This document shows, in pieces, positions 6,634-13,190 of a stretch of DNA of 13,190 bases. This DNA is from Pseudomonadota bacterium (GTDB lineage: Bacteria > Pseudomonadota > Alphaproteobacteria > Rhizobiales > Hyphomicrobiaceae): contig JAEYYJ010000241.1 in assembly GCA_023430845.1 (NCBI GenBank), positions 1 to 13,190 on the forward strand, read 5' to 3'. The notes under the pieces are model-generated. The model ran no database searches and was not told the origin of the DNA. It saw only the letters and a list, made by a program, of their open reading frames with translations. The position numbers and the translations under genes are program-made. Every line of letters begins with the position of its first letter. The first letter of the stretch is position 1.

Positions 6634-7683
6634 ATGAAGGGCGTCGTCTTTGCCGGCGATCGACGCGTGGCATTTCAGGATTTTGCCGATCCCACGCCTG
6701 GACCGGGCGAAGTCGTGCTCGAAATCAAGGCCTCCGGCATGTGTGGGAGCGACCTGAAATTCTACCGCGCGGCTCCGGGCGAAGCTGCAAAGCTGCTGGG
6801 CTTTTCAAGCGCACGCGCCGTTATCGCAGGCCACGAGCCGTGTGGCGTCGTGGCAGCCGTTGGCAGCGGCGTCGGCGAGCGTGAGGCCCGCGTTGGCCAA
6901 CGCGTAATGGTGCATCACTATCGCGGCTGTGGTGTCTGTCCGCATTGCTCGACGGGCTGGATGCAGCTCTGCGATGAGGGCGTCGCGGAGGTCTACGGCG
7001 CCACCGGACATGGTGCTCATGCGCCTTATATGAAGGTGCCGGCCCGCACACTCGTGAACCTCCCCGACGAGCTGTCATTCGAAACTGGCGCCGCAATTTC
7101 ATGTGGCACCGGAACCGCGTGGGGTGCGCTCAAGCGCCTGGAGCTCACCGGCGACCAGACGATCGCGATCTTCGGTCAAGGCCCTGTTGGCCTGTCGGCG
7201 ACGCAGCTCGCAGCCACCATGGGCGCCCGCGTCATCGCCCTCGATATCAGCAACGAGCGACTGGCACGCGCCAAGGAGTTCGGCGCGGATGTGCTCGTCA
7301 ACCCAACGGAGACCAACGCAGTCGATGCCATACGCCAAGTGACGCATGGTCTCGGCGCTCATGCGTCCCTCGATTCCTCATCTTCGTCGGAAGCGCGCCG
7401 TCAGGCCGTTCAATGCGTCCGCACATGGGGAAAAGCCTGTCTCGTCGGCGAGGGCGGCCAGGTTACGCTGGATGTAAGTCCCGACATGCTGCGCCGGCAG
7501 GTCACCGTCATCGGCTCTTGGACATTCTCGACAGTGGGCCAGGCCGAATGCGCGACGTTCATCGCCGACCGCAAGATCAAGGTGGACGATCTCTTCACGC
7601 ACCGCTGGAAGCTCGATCAGGCTGAAGAAGCCTACCAATTGTTCGATCGGCAGACGACCGGCAAGGGCGTATTCCTGATGTAG
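6634..7683 (+). CDS. Zinc-dependent alcohol dehydrogenase (medium-chain MDR family)
   Basis: This 349-residue enzyme should oxidise an alcohol (often secondary) to the aldehyde or ketone with NAD. Catalytic zinc ligands are visible as Cys37 (GMCGSD), His67 and Glu68 (GHEPCG), with Cys157 as probable fourth. The structural-zinc lobe has Cys99, Cys102, Cys105 and Cys113. The Rossmann motif is GQGPVG (181-186), and Asp204 at the end of the second strand (IALDIS) suggests NAD rather than NADP. AAGGAGG at 6622-6628 lies just before ATG 6634 and decides that start over the TTG at 6619. It is the first gene of the plus operon, 57 bp ahead of the monooxygenase, and probably makes the ketone that enzyme uses. 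Exact substrate is unknown; a threonine- or sorbitol-dehydrogenase-like activity cannot be excluded. Confidence 0.92.
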   Translation: MKGVVFAGDRRVAFQDFADPTPGPGEVVLEIKASGMCGSDLKFYRAAPGEAAKLLGFSSARAVIAGHEPCGVVAAVGSGVGEREARVGQRVMVHHYRGCGVCPHCSTGWMQLCDEGVAEVYGATGHGAHAPYMKVPARTLVNLPDELSFETGAAISCGTGTAWGALKRLELTGDQTIAIFGQGPVGLSATQLAATMGARVIALDISNERLARAKEFGADVLVNPTETNAVDAIRQVTHGLGAHASLDSSSSSEARRQAVQCVRTWGKACLVGEGGQVTLDVSPDMLRRQVTVIGSWTFSTVGQAECATFIADRKIKVDDLFTHRWKLDQAEEAYQLFDRQTTGKGVFLM

Positions 7684-7740
7684 CGCCCCTGCGGGCAACT
7701 CAGTCACTGACCAAATTCACGACGCAAGAAAGCAATCGAC

Positions 7741-9363
7741 ATGAGCGAAGCCACACCAGCCAAAGAAGCCATCCAACTCGATGTTGCCGTCGTTGGCGCG
7801 GGCCTCGGCGGCCTCTACGCCATCCATCGCCTGCGGGGCCTCGGCTTCAAGACGCGCGCGTTCGAAGCGGGCAGCGGCGTTGGCGGCACGTGGTTCTGGA
7901 ACAAGTATCCCGGCGCGCGCTGCGACATCGAGAGTCTCGAGTACTCCTATTCGTTCGACGATGATCTGCAGCAGGAGTGGAGCTGGCCGGAGCGCTACGC
8001 GACACAGCCGCAGATCCTGGCGTACATCCAGCATGTCGCCGAGCGCTTCGATCTCATGCGCGACGTACAGCTCAATACGCGCATCACCGAAGCGACATTC
8101 AATGCCGATCTCAATCGCTGGATACTGAAGACGTCGAACGGCGAGACGATCGCCGCGCGCTTCTGCATCATGGCGACTGGCAATCTCTCGACGCCGCGCG
8201 TACCGGACTTCAAGGGCATCGATACATTCGAGGGCAAATGGTACCATAGCGGCATGTGGCCCGCTGAGGGCGTCGACTTCACGGGCAAACGCGTCGGCGT
8301 GATCGGCACCGGCTCTTCGGGCATCCAGATGATCCCGCTGATCGCTGAGCAGGCCAAGCACCTCTACGTATTCCAGCGCACCGCAAACTTCAGTCTGCCG
8401 GCGCAGAACGGTCCCATGGATCCCGAGCGCGAGGCTGCCTTCAAAGCCAACTATCGAAACAGCCGCGAGGAGGCGCGCCAGACCGGCTTTGGCGTATCGG
8501 GATATCCGGTGCCGACCCAGTCCGCGCTCGCTGTGTCCGACGAAGAGCGCCGACAGAAGTACGAGATGCTTTGGGAGCGCGGCGGCAGCATCGGCTTCCT
8601 CTCCTGCTACACCGATTTTCTCGTGAGCGAGGAGGCCAACGAGACGGCGGCGGCGTTCGTGCGCGAGAAGATCCGCAGCGTCGTCAAGGATCCCAAAGTG
8701 GCAGCCCTGCTGACACCGACGGATCATCCCATCGGCACCAAGCGCTTGTGCCTGGATACCGGCTACTACGAGACCTACAATCGGTCGAACGTTTCGCTGG
8801 TCGACGTGCGCTCGGCACCGATCCAGGAGATCACGCCCAAGGGCGTGCGGACGGCTGATCAGGAATATGAGCTCGATGCGATCGCCTTCGCGACCGGCTT
8901 CGACGCCATGACGGGTGCGCTGCGCGAGATCGATATTCGCGGTGCCGATGGTACGCGTCTCGCCGACAAGTGGGTCGGGGGCCCCATGACCTATCTCGGC
9001 ATCATGGTCGCCGGCTTCCCGAATATGTTCATTGTCACAGGGCCGGGCAGCCCGGGCGTCAAGAGCCAGATGATTCATTCGATCGAACAGCACGTCGATT
9101 GGGTGTCCGACCTACTCAAGACGGCCTCCGAGCGCCAGATCCGGCGCATCGAAGCTGATCCGGAAGCTGAGTCGAACTGGGTATCGCATGTGAATGAGGT
9201 TGCCGATGGCACGCTCTATCCACGCGCGAACTCTTGGTACGTCGGCGCCAATATCCCCGGAAAGCCGCGCGTCTTCATGCCGTACGTCGCCGGTGTCGGC
9301 GTCTATCGCAAGCTCTGCGACGAGATCGCCACGGACGGTTATCGCGGCCTCAAGCTGTCGTAG
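7741..9363 (+). CDS. Flavin-dependent Baeyer-Villiger monooxygenase (type I, cyclohexanone-monooxygenase-like)
   Basis: The 540-residue length matches cyclohexanone and phenylacetone monooxygenases, which use FAD, NADPH and O2 to insert an oxygen beside a ketone carbonyl and give an ester or lactone. The FAD-binding GAGLGG is at 19-24 and the NADPH-binding GTGSSG at 189-194. Between them lies the diagnostic type I fingerprint FEGKWYHSGMWP (163-174, pattern FxGxxxHxxxWP). Also present are GGTWFWNKYPGARCD near 48-62 and GTKRLCLDTGYYETYNR, whose Arg335 fits the arginine that stabilises the peroxyflavin. The protein is cytoplasmic and soluble. A weak AAGAAAG site precedes ATG 7741. It sits between a ketone-forming dehydrogenase and an alpha-hydroxy-acid oxidase, opposite an esterase, which supports a real Baeyer-Villiger role over generic N- or S-oxidation. 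Confidence 0.94.
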   Translation: MSEATPAKEAIQLDVAVVGAGLGGLYAIHRLRGLGFKTRAFEAGSGVGGTWFWNKYPGARCDIESLEYSYSFDDDLQQEWSWPERYATQPQILAYIQHVAERFDLMRDVQLNTRITEATFNADLNRWILKTSNGETIAARFCIMATGNLSTPRVPDFKGIDTFEGKWYHSGMWPAEGVDFTGKRVGVIGTGSSGIQMIPLIAEQAKHLYVFQRTANFSLPAQNGPMDPEREAAFKANYRNSREEARQTGFGVSGYPVPTQSALAVSDEERRQKYEMLWERGGSIGFLSCYTDFLVSEEANETAAAFVREKIRSVVKDPKVAALLTPTDHPIGTKRLCLDTGYYETYNRSNVSLVDVRSAPIQEITPKGVRTADQEYELDAIAFATGFDAMTGALREIDIRGADGTRLADKWVGGPMTYLGIMVAGFPNMFIVTGPGSPGVKSQMIHSIEQHVDWVSDLLKTASERQIRRIEADPEAESNWVSHVNEVADGTLYPRANSWYVGANIPGKPRVFMPYVAGVGVYRKLCDEIATDGYRGLKLS

Positions 9364-9445
9364 GACAGGTCGGCAAGTCTGCCGCGGTTAAGATTGCGGC
9401 TATCCGGCCTTTGCGGAGCGGGATTGCGCGTGCGAGGCTTTGCCT

Positions 9446-10543
9446 ATGACCGCGCCCCGCATTCCGACGCCTGTCTGCCTTGCCGATTACGAAGCGCTCG
9501 CCGAGCAGCGGCTGGCACCGGGTGCGGCCGCTTATTTCTTAGGCGGCGCGGCCGACGAGCTGACACTGCGCTGGAACCGCGAAGCCTTCGACAACCTCGC
9601 GCTCATGCCTCGCGTGCTCAACGGCGGGATCGGCGGCAGCGCACGCGCAAGTCTGTTCGGACGCACGTACGCACATCCCGTTCTCGTTGCACCCGTCGCC
9701 CATCAGGCCCTCGCGCATCCTGAGGGCGAGCGCGCGACCGCAATGGCCGCCGCCGCGCAAGGTGCCGGCATGGTGCTCAGCACGCTCGCCAGCATCAGCA
9801 TGGAAGCCGCCGCCGCGGCTGGTGAGACGTGCCGCTGGTTCCAGCTCTACATGCAGCCGGAGCGCGAGGATACCATCCGGCTCGTGCGGCGCGCCGAAAA
9901 TGCCGGCTACGAGGTGCTGGTGCTAACCGTCGATGCGCCGATCAGCGGCGTGCGCAATCGCGAGCACCGCGCAGGCTTTCGCCTGCCGCCGGAGCTGACG
10001 CCCGAAAATCTGCGCCACCTGAAGAACCCATATCCGCCCGCGCCTCCAGGCCTCGACAGCATCGTCTTCGACCATCTCATGAGCTTTGCGCCGGGCTGGC
10101 GGGATGTCGAATGGCTGCGCGGGATCACGGCGCTCCCGATCGTTCTCAAGGGCATTCTGGCCGAGGACGACGCCGCGCGGGCGATCGACGCGGGCGCTGC
10201 AGGCATCGTCGTCTCGAACCACGGCGGCCGCACGCTCGACACGGCACCGGCCACCATCGACGTACTTCCCGAGATCGCCGAACGTGTCGCCGGGCGCGTG
10301 CCCCTCCTGCTTGATGGCGGCATCCGGCGCGGCACCGACGTCCTCAAAGCACTCGCCGCGGGCGCGTCGGCCGTGATGATCGGCCGCCCGATCATCCATG
10401 GCCTTGCGGTCGACGGTGCCATGGGCGTCGCGCATGTCCTTCGGCTTCTGCGTGATGAGTTCGAAGCTGCGATGGCGCTCACGGGCTGCAAGACGCTTGC
10501 CGACATTGGCCCGCATTTATTGCGCCGGCGCGGCGCGCTCTAG
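9446..10543 (+). CDS. FMN-dependent alpha-hydroxy-acid oxidase/dehydrogenase (LldD/glycolate-oxidase family)
   Basis: The 365-residue TIM-barrel enzyme should oxidise an (S)-2-hydroxy acid to the 2-oxo acid using FMN. Active-site landmarks in order are Tyr30 (AAYFLGGAADE), the FMN-binding VAPVAHQALAHPEGE region (81-95), WFQLYM with Tyr135, TVDAPISGVRNRE with Arg170, VLKGIL with Lys235, the catalytic His259 and Arg262 in VSNHGGR, LLLDGGIRRGTD (287-298) and VMIGRP (310-315) for the FMN phosphate. There is no membrane-binding insert like that of E. coli LldD, so it is soluble and may be an oxidase. GAGG at 9434-9437 supports ATG 9446 over the TTG at 9440. It is the last gene of the plus operon, 82 bp after the monooxygenase; that gap shows only a 5-bp CGGCA/TGCCG hairpin. 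Its TAG stop overlaps the tonB stop. Confidence 0.92.
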   Translation: MTAPRIPTPVCLADYEALAEQRLAPGAAAYFLGGAADELTLRWNREAFDNLALMPRVLNGGIGGSARASLFGRTYAHPVLVAPVAHQALAHPEGERATAMAAAAQGAGMVLSTLASISMEAAAAAGETCRWFQLYMQPEREDTIRLVRRAENAGYEVLVLTVDAPISGVRNREHRAGFRLPPELTPENLRHLKNPYPPAPPGLDSIVFDHLMSFAPGWRDVEWLRGITALPIVLKGILAEDDAARAIDAGAAGIVVSNHGGRTLDTAPATIDVLPEIAERVAGRVPLLLDGGIRRGTDVLKALAAGASAVMIGRPIIHGLAVDGAMGVAHVLRLLRDEFEAAMALTGCKTLADIGPHLLRRRGAL

Positions 10544-11391
10544 CGGATCGTGAATTGGATCGGGATCACCAGCTCGACGACTTCGCCGGGGATCTCATCG
10601 GGCGGCTCTGGCAGCGGGGAGGCGCGCTTGAGCATCGCCAGGGCCTCGGCATCCAAATGCGAGCTCCTCGATGCCTTGATCACCTGCGCTGAAAGAACCT
10701 TACCCTTGCGATCGATCGCGAAGCGGACCTGAACGGCGCCCTGCTGGCCGGCCTGACGCGCCTGCGTCGGATAGCGGCGATGGCGACCAAGATGATTCAT
10801 CAGCGCCTTCGACCATGACATGGCTTCATCGGACGGGCGATCGGTCGTCCCCTGGCGACGTGCGGCGGTTTTGGGCGCGGGGGTGGCCGTAGGTGCGGGC
10901 GGCGCGCCCTGCTGGACCATGGCCTCCTGCGGCTTGGCCTCCTCGGTCTCGGGCTTCTCGTCCTTCTTCTCTTCTTTGACTTCCACCTTCTCGATGGGCT
11001 TCTCGACTTCTTCCTTTTCTTCCTTGGTCTCTTCGACGGGCTTCTGGATCGGCATCGCCAGCTCGGGATCCGGCGCCACGGGCAGCGGCACCTCCTTCGG
11101 CGGCGTGACTTCCTGCACTTCCTCCGTCGGCTTTTTCTCGTCGATCTGCGGCTGCGTGACTTCGGCGGTCGGTCCCGGCAATTCGGCGGCATCGGCGGTT
11201 GCCGCAACCGGCAGCGGCGCCAGCTCCAGCATGAAAGCGCCCTCGGCCTCCTCGACCACCTCCTCGGGCGGCGGCATGAAATAGGCATAGGCCACAAGCC
11301 CCGCATGCAGGCTCATGACGATCAGGGCAGACGCGAAAACGCGCGCCCACCACCGCCATCGCGGCTCAAATGCATTGCCGTCCATGATCAT
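10540..11391 (-). CDS. tonB: TonB energy transducer
   Basis: The 283-residue protein has the three TonB parts: a single N-terminal membrane anchor (about 16-38, with His29 where TonB has its conserved transmembrane histidine), a long periplasmic Pro/Glu/Lys-rich linker (about 80-160), and a C-terminal TonB domain (about 190-283) with RRYPTQARQAGQQG and VQVRFAIDRKGKVLSAQVIKAS in separate stretches. TonB passes proton-motive energy from ExbBD to outer-membrane receptors. No exbB or exbD is in the window, so they must be elsewhere. ATG 11391 and ATG 11385 are both possible; neither has a strong Shine-Dalgarno, but 11391 overlaps the TGA of a small upstream ORF (TGATG), suggesting coupling. It ends tail to tail with the flavin enzyme gene, sharing CTAG. 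Confidence 0.92.
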   Translation of the reverse strand: MIMDGNAFEPRWRWWARVFASALIVMSLHAGLVAYAYFMPPPEEVVEEAEGAFMLELAPLPVAATADAAELPGPTAEVTQPQIDEKKPTEEVQEVTPPKEVPLPVAPDPELAMPIQKPVEETKEEKEEVEKPIEKVEVKEEKKDEKPETEEAKPQEAMVQQGAPPAPTATPAPKTAARRQGTTDRPSDEAMSWSKALMNHLGRHRRYPTQARQAGQQGAVQVRFAIDRKGKVLSAQVIKASRSSHLDAEALAMLKRASPLPEPPDEIPGEVVELVIPIQFTIR

Positions 11392-11474
11392 CAGATCGTT
11401 CGATCCACCGGGCTCGTCGCACGCCCTCGTATGCGCGCAACAGGCAATCCGCGCACGCCGTCATATCGACGCAT
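11391..11474 (-). CDS. Possible 27-codon leader ORF upstream of tonB
   Basis: Between the Sel1 gene stop and tonB an ATG at 11474 opens a 27-residue arginine-rich frame beginning MRRYDGVRGLPVARIRG and ending DRTI. It has AAGAG about five bases upstream, and its TGA overlaps the tonB ATG by one base. The same frame continues upstream as shadow of the Sel1 gene, so the open frame itself is weak evidence. The reason to list it is the exact TGATG junction in front of a tonB start that lacks its own clear ribosome binding site. It could be a coupling leader or chance. Confidence 0.3.
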   Translation of the reverse strand: MRRYDGVRGLPVARIRGRATSPVDRTI

Positions 11475-11506
11475 CTTGACTCTTAACGGAAAGAAAAGCC
11501 AGCCTT

Positions 11507-12412
11507 TCAGCCCTGCCACGGCCTCCTGGCTCTTGTCAGAGCTCGCAAAGCGCGGCTCATGGAGCGGCGCCCCCGTGCCAGCGCAGTGGGCGGGGTCTTG
11601 GGGGGCGGCGATAGCGGGATTTCGGAAGCCGGAACAGGTGCTTCCGTCAATGCGGGCCGCTCGCCTGCCCGCTCGAGCGCCCTCGCGGCGATTTCCCTGA
11701 GGCGGGCATCCGGGTGGCCTTGCAGATAGGCCCCCAGCTCCGCGCAGAAATTGCCCGGCGCCACCGCGACCGATCGTTCGAGCCAAAAGACAGCCTTCTC
11801 GATATCCCCATCGTCGGAAAGATGGCGCGCCGTATTGTAGGCACCGCGGAAGCAACCGCGCGCAGCCGCACGTGCGTACCAGCGGCGCGCAGCAGCAATC
11901 TTCGCCCTCCCCCGCCACGCCTCCTCACACGCTTGGCCGATGAGATTCATGGCCTTGGCATTACCACGCCGCGCCGAGCGCGCGAGCAGCGACAGAACCT
12001 CGGCGCGATCGCCTTCGATCTCGTCGCACTCGAGGATCAGAGAAGCGAGATTGAATTGAGCCCACGCGTGGCCCATGTCCGCCGCAACGCGGTAGACCTG
12101 CGCGGCGATACGCGTGTTACGTGCCGTGCCCCAGCCGAGTTCATGACAGCGCCCGACCATGTTGATCGCGTCCGCATGGCCCGTGCGCCCAGCGAGCTGG
12201 AACCAGCGAAGCGCCGCATGGGCATCGCGCGGCGTGCCATGTCCTTCAAGGAGCATATGGCCCAAGCCGATCTGCGCCGAGACATCGCCATTGACCGCCG
12301 CCTGCCGCATGCGTTCAGCAAGAAGCGCAGGATCGCCGGCGAGACGCGCTTCATGTTGGGCCGCCGTCTCCCACTGAAAGATGATCTCGCGGGGCTTGGC
12401 GTCCTCGCGCAT
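11507..12412 (-). CDS. Sel1-like TPR-repeat protein
   Basis: The 301-residue protein is built mostly of Sel1-type helical repeats of about 36 residues from roughly 33 to 200. Examples are AAVNGDVSAQIGLGHMLLEG, LAGRTGHADAINMVGRCHELG, VAADMGHAWAQFNLASLI, SARRGNAKAMNLIGQACEEA and AAARGCFRGAYNTARHLSDD. Such solenoids act as protein-binding scaffolds. A Pro/Ala-rich stretch (about 253-277) and an Arg-rich tail follow. No signal peptide is seen, so it should be cytoplasmic. ATG 12412 overlaps the TGA of the dioxygenase gene (TGATG); GTG 12415 is the alternative start. It sits between the PiuC-type gene and tonB, an arrangement I recall from alphaproteobacterial iron loci, but its molecular role there is not known to me. 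Confidence 0.88.
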   Translation of the reverse strand: MREDAKPREIIFQWETAAQHEARLAGDPALLAERMRQAAVNGDVSAQIGLGHMLLEGHGTPRDAHAALRWFQLAGRTGHADAINMVGRCHELGWGTARNTRIAAQVYRVAADMGHAWAQFNLASLILECDEIEGDRAEVLSLLARSARRGNAKAMNLIGQACEEAWRGRAKIAAARRWYARAAARGCFRGAYNTARHLSDDGDIEKAVFWLERSVAVAPGNFCAELGAYLQGHPDARLREIAARALERAGERPALTEAPVPASEIPLSPPPKTPPTALARGRRSMSRALRALTRARRPWQG

Positions 12413-13092
12413 CACATCTCGGACCAGTGGCGAAGCAGGTTGTGATAGTGCGCCATCAGCGCGGTGACGGCCGGATCGTCATCGGCCAGCAGGCTTCTGG
12501 TCCGAATGATCGCGTTGTCGAGATCATAGAGCATGTGGCGCTGCCAGGCGTCCTTGACCATCGATTGCGTCCAGAACACCGCGCTCCAGCGGCTGCCGCG
12601 CGTGACCGGCGTGACACTGTGCAGGCTCGTCGCGGGATAGACGACCATGTGCCCCGGCGGCAGCTTTACCGTGTGCGTGCCGTAGGTGTCATGGACGACG
12701 AGTTCGCCGCCGTCATAGTCCTCAGGCGGCGTCAGGAAGAGCGTCGAGGACACATCCGTCCTGAGACGCTGACCATTGGGCAACGCGCGGATCGAGTTGT
12801 CGACATGAGCGCCGAAGGTCATGCCGACATCGTAGCGATTGAACATCGGCGGAAGCACGCGTAGCGGCAGCGTCGCGGTGGTGAATGTCGGATTGCGGCC
12901 GAGCGCGCGCATGATGATTTGGCCGAGTTCCTGCGCCTCCGGCGCATCGAGCGGCACCTGAAGATTCTTCTTCACGCTCGACGCCTGATCACCTGCCGTG
13001 GCACGGCCGTCCTGCCATGGCGTGCTCTCGAGAACGCGACGGATGTGCGCGACCTCCTCCGGCGCCAGGACGTCTGGAATGGTTACAAGCAT
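12412..13092 (-). CDS. piuC: Fe(II)/2-oxoglutarate-dependent dioxygenase, PKHD-type hydroxylase (PiuC/YbiX family)
   Basis: The 226-residue length equals E. coli YbiX. The iron-binding triad is His96 and Asp98 (FGAHVDNS) with His158 (ATSLHSVTP), and Arg168 ten residues later fits the 2-oxoglutarate carboxylate anchor. GGELVVHDTYG and LPPGHMVVYPA are further family features. Related proteins are encoded beside catecholate-siderophore receptors (fiu-ybiX in E. coli, piuA-piuC in Pseudomonas) and are iron-regulated; the actual substrate is not established as far as I know. GGAGG four bases before ATG 13092 sets the start over the in-frame upstream codon at 13134. It is cytoplasmic, follows a receptor gene, and is coupled by TGATG to the Sel1 gene. 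Confidence 0.92.
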   Translation of the reverse strand: MLVTIPDVLAPEEVAHIRRVLESTPWQDGRATAGDQASSVKKNLQVPLDAPEAQELGQIIMRALGRNPTFTTATLPLRVLPPMFNRYDVGMTFGAHVDNSIRALPNGQRLRTDVSSTLFLTPPEDYDGGELVVHDTYGTHTVKLPPGHMVVYPATSLHSVTPVTRGSRWSAVFWTQSMVKDAWQRHMLYDLDNAIIRTRSLLADDDPAVTALMAHYHNLLRHWSEM

Positions 13093-13112
13093 CGTGCCTC
13101 CACAAACGCGAA

Positions 13113-13136
13113 GATTGCCGGGCAAGCCCGGCAATC
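13113..13136 (-). promoter_or_regulatory. 11-bp stem-loop between the receptor gene and piuC
   Basis: Arms GATTGCCGGGC (13113-13123) and GCCCGGCAATC (13126-13136) are exact reverse complements separated by AA. It lies 24 bases past the receptor stop and 20 bases before the piuC start. The transcribed strand continues TTCGCGTTTG, not a clean T-run. It may partly terminate or stabilise the receptor message, so that receptor output exceeds that of piuC. Confidence 0.65.
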
Positions 13137-13160
13137 CCCAAACTCGTCGATTGAGCGCGG

Positions 13161-13190
13161 TCAGTACTTGAAGCTTGCGCTCAGCCAGTA
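13161..13190 (-). CDS. C-terminal end of a probable TonB-dependent outer-membrane receptor (partial)
   Basis: Nine codons and a TGA enter from the right edge on the minus strand, reading YWLSASFKY-stop. Alternating polar and hydrophobic residues ending in an aromatic residue are the classic last beta strand of an outer-membrane barrel, recognised by the BAM machinery. The next genes (PiuC-type dioxygenase and TonB) normally accompany a siderophore receptor of the Fiu/PiuA kind. Identity rests on nine residues plus context. Confidence 0.55.
   Translation of the reverse strand, partial: YWLSASFKY

Noticed and set aside
7717..9093. 458-residue open frame opposite the Baeyer-Villiger gene.
   Set aside because: GC-rich codon bias leaves long open antisense frames; the plus-strand frame has complete family motifs.
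9371..9384. CGGCA/TGCCG hairpin after the monooxygenase gene.
   Set aside because: Only five base pairs with no T-run; not enough to call a terminator or regulatory element.
10522..10531. GCGCCGGCGC palindrome at the end of the alpha-hydroxy-acid enzyme gene.
   Set aside because: No loop and within GC-rich Arg codons; expected by composition.
10800..11306. Arg/Ser/Pro-rich long open frame antisense-phase to tonB (and similar frames over the Sel1 gene).
   Set aside because: Low-complexity composition caused by the Glu/Lys/Pro linker of tonB in another frame; no ribosome site or motif.

Overview
The window is GC-rich DNA with strongly G/C-biased third codon positions. Its gene content (TRAP transporter, FadR-type GntR regulator, PiuC/Sel1/TonB iron cluster) suggests a metabolically versatile proteobacterium, most likely an alphaproteobacterium of the Rhizobiales/Bradyrhizobium or Rhodospirillales kind. 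The lineage is an inference from gene style. No rRNA, tRNA, insertion sequence, CRISPR array or origin was seen.

Layout. (1) 1-306 holds the 3' end of an unidentified plus-strand gene and what looks like a decayed RidA-family fragment. (2) 307-6463 is a minus-strand operon, read from 6463 downward: a GntR/FCD regulator, an HSL-type alpha/beta-hydrolase (TTG start inside the regulator gene), two tandem paralogous TRAP solute-binding proteins, and the TRAP small (DctQ) and large (DctM) permeases. Each dctP copy is followed at the same distance by a GGAGGAGC-armed stem-loop. (3) 6464-6633 is a divergent control region with a 36-bp nested palindrome whose outer arms each contain a TTGACA, one facing each operon. 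(4) 6634-10543 is a plus-strand operon: zinc alcohol dehydrogenase, Baeyer-Villiger monooxygenase, FMN-dependent alpha-hydroxy-acid oxidase/dehydrogenase. (5) 10540-13190 is a separate minus-strand iron-uptake cluster: the last codons of a probable TonB-dependent receptor, a stem-loop, a PiuC/YbiX-type 2-oxoglutarate dioxygenase, a Sel1-repeat protein, a possible 27-codon leader ORF and TonB. It meets region 4 tail to tail, with both TAG stops sharing the tetranucleotide CTAG.

How it may work. The two divergent operons look like one regulated catabolic unit. A TRAP system with two alternative binding proteins imports an (probably carboxylate-bearing) organic compound; the dehydrogenase makes a ketone from a secondary alcohol; the monooxygenase inserts oxygen to give an ester or lactone; the esterase hydrolyses it; and the flavin enzyme oxidises a resulting 2-hydroxy acid. 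The logic parallels cyclohexanol-type degradation, but it is joined here to a dedicated importer, a local regulator and an alpha-hydroxy-acid exit step. The substrate is unknown. The iron cluster appears functionally unrelated.
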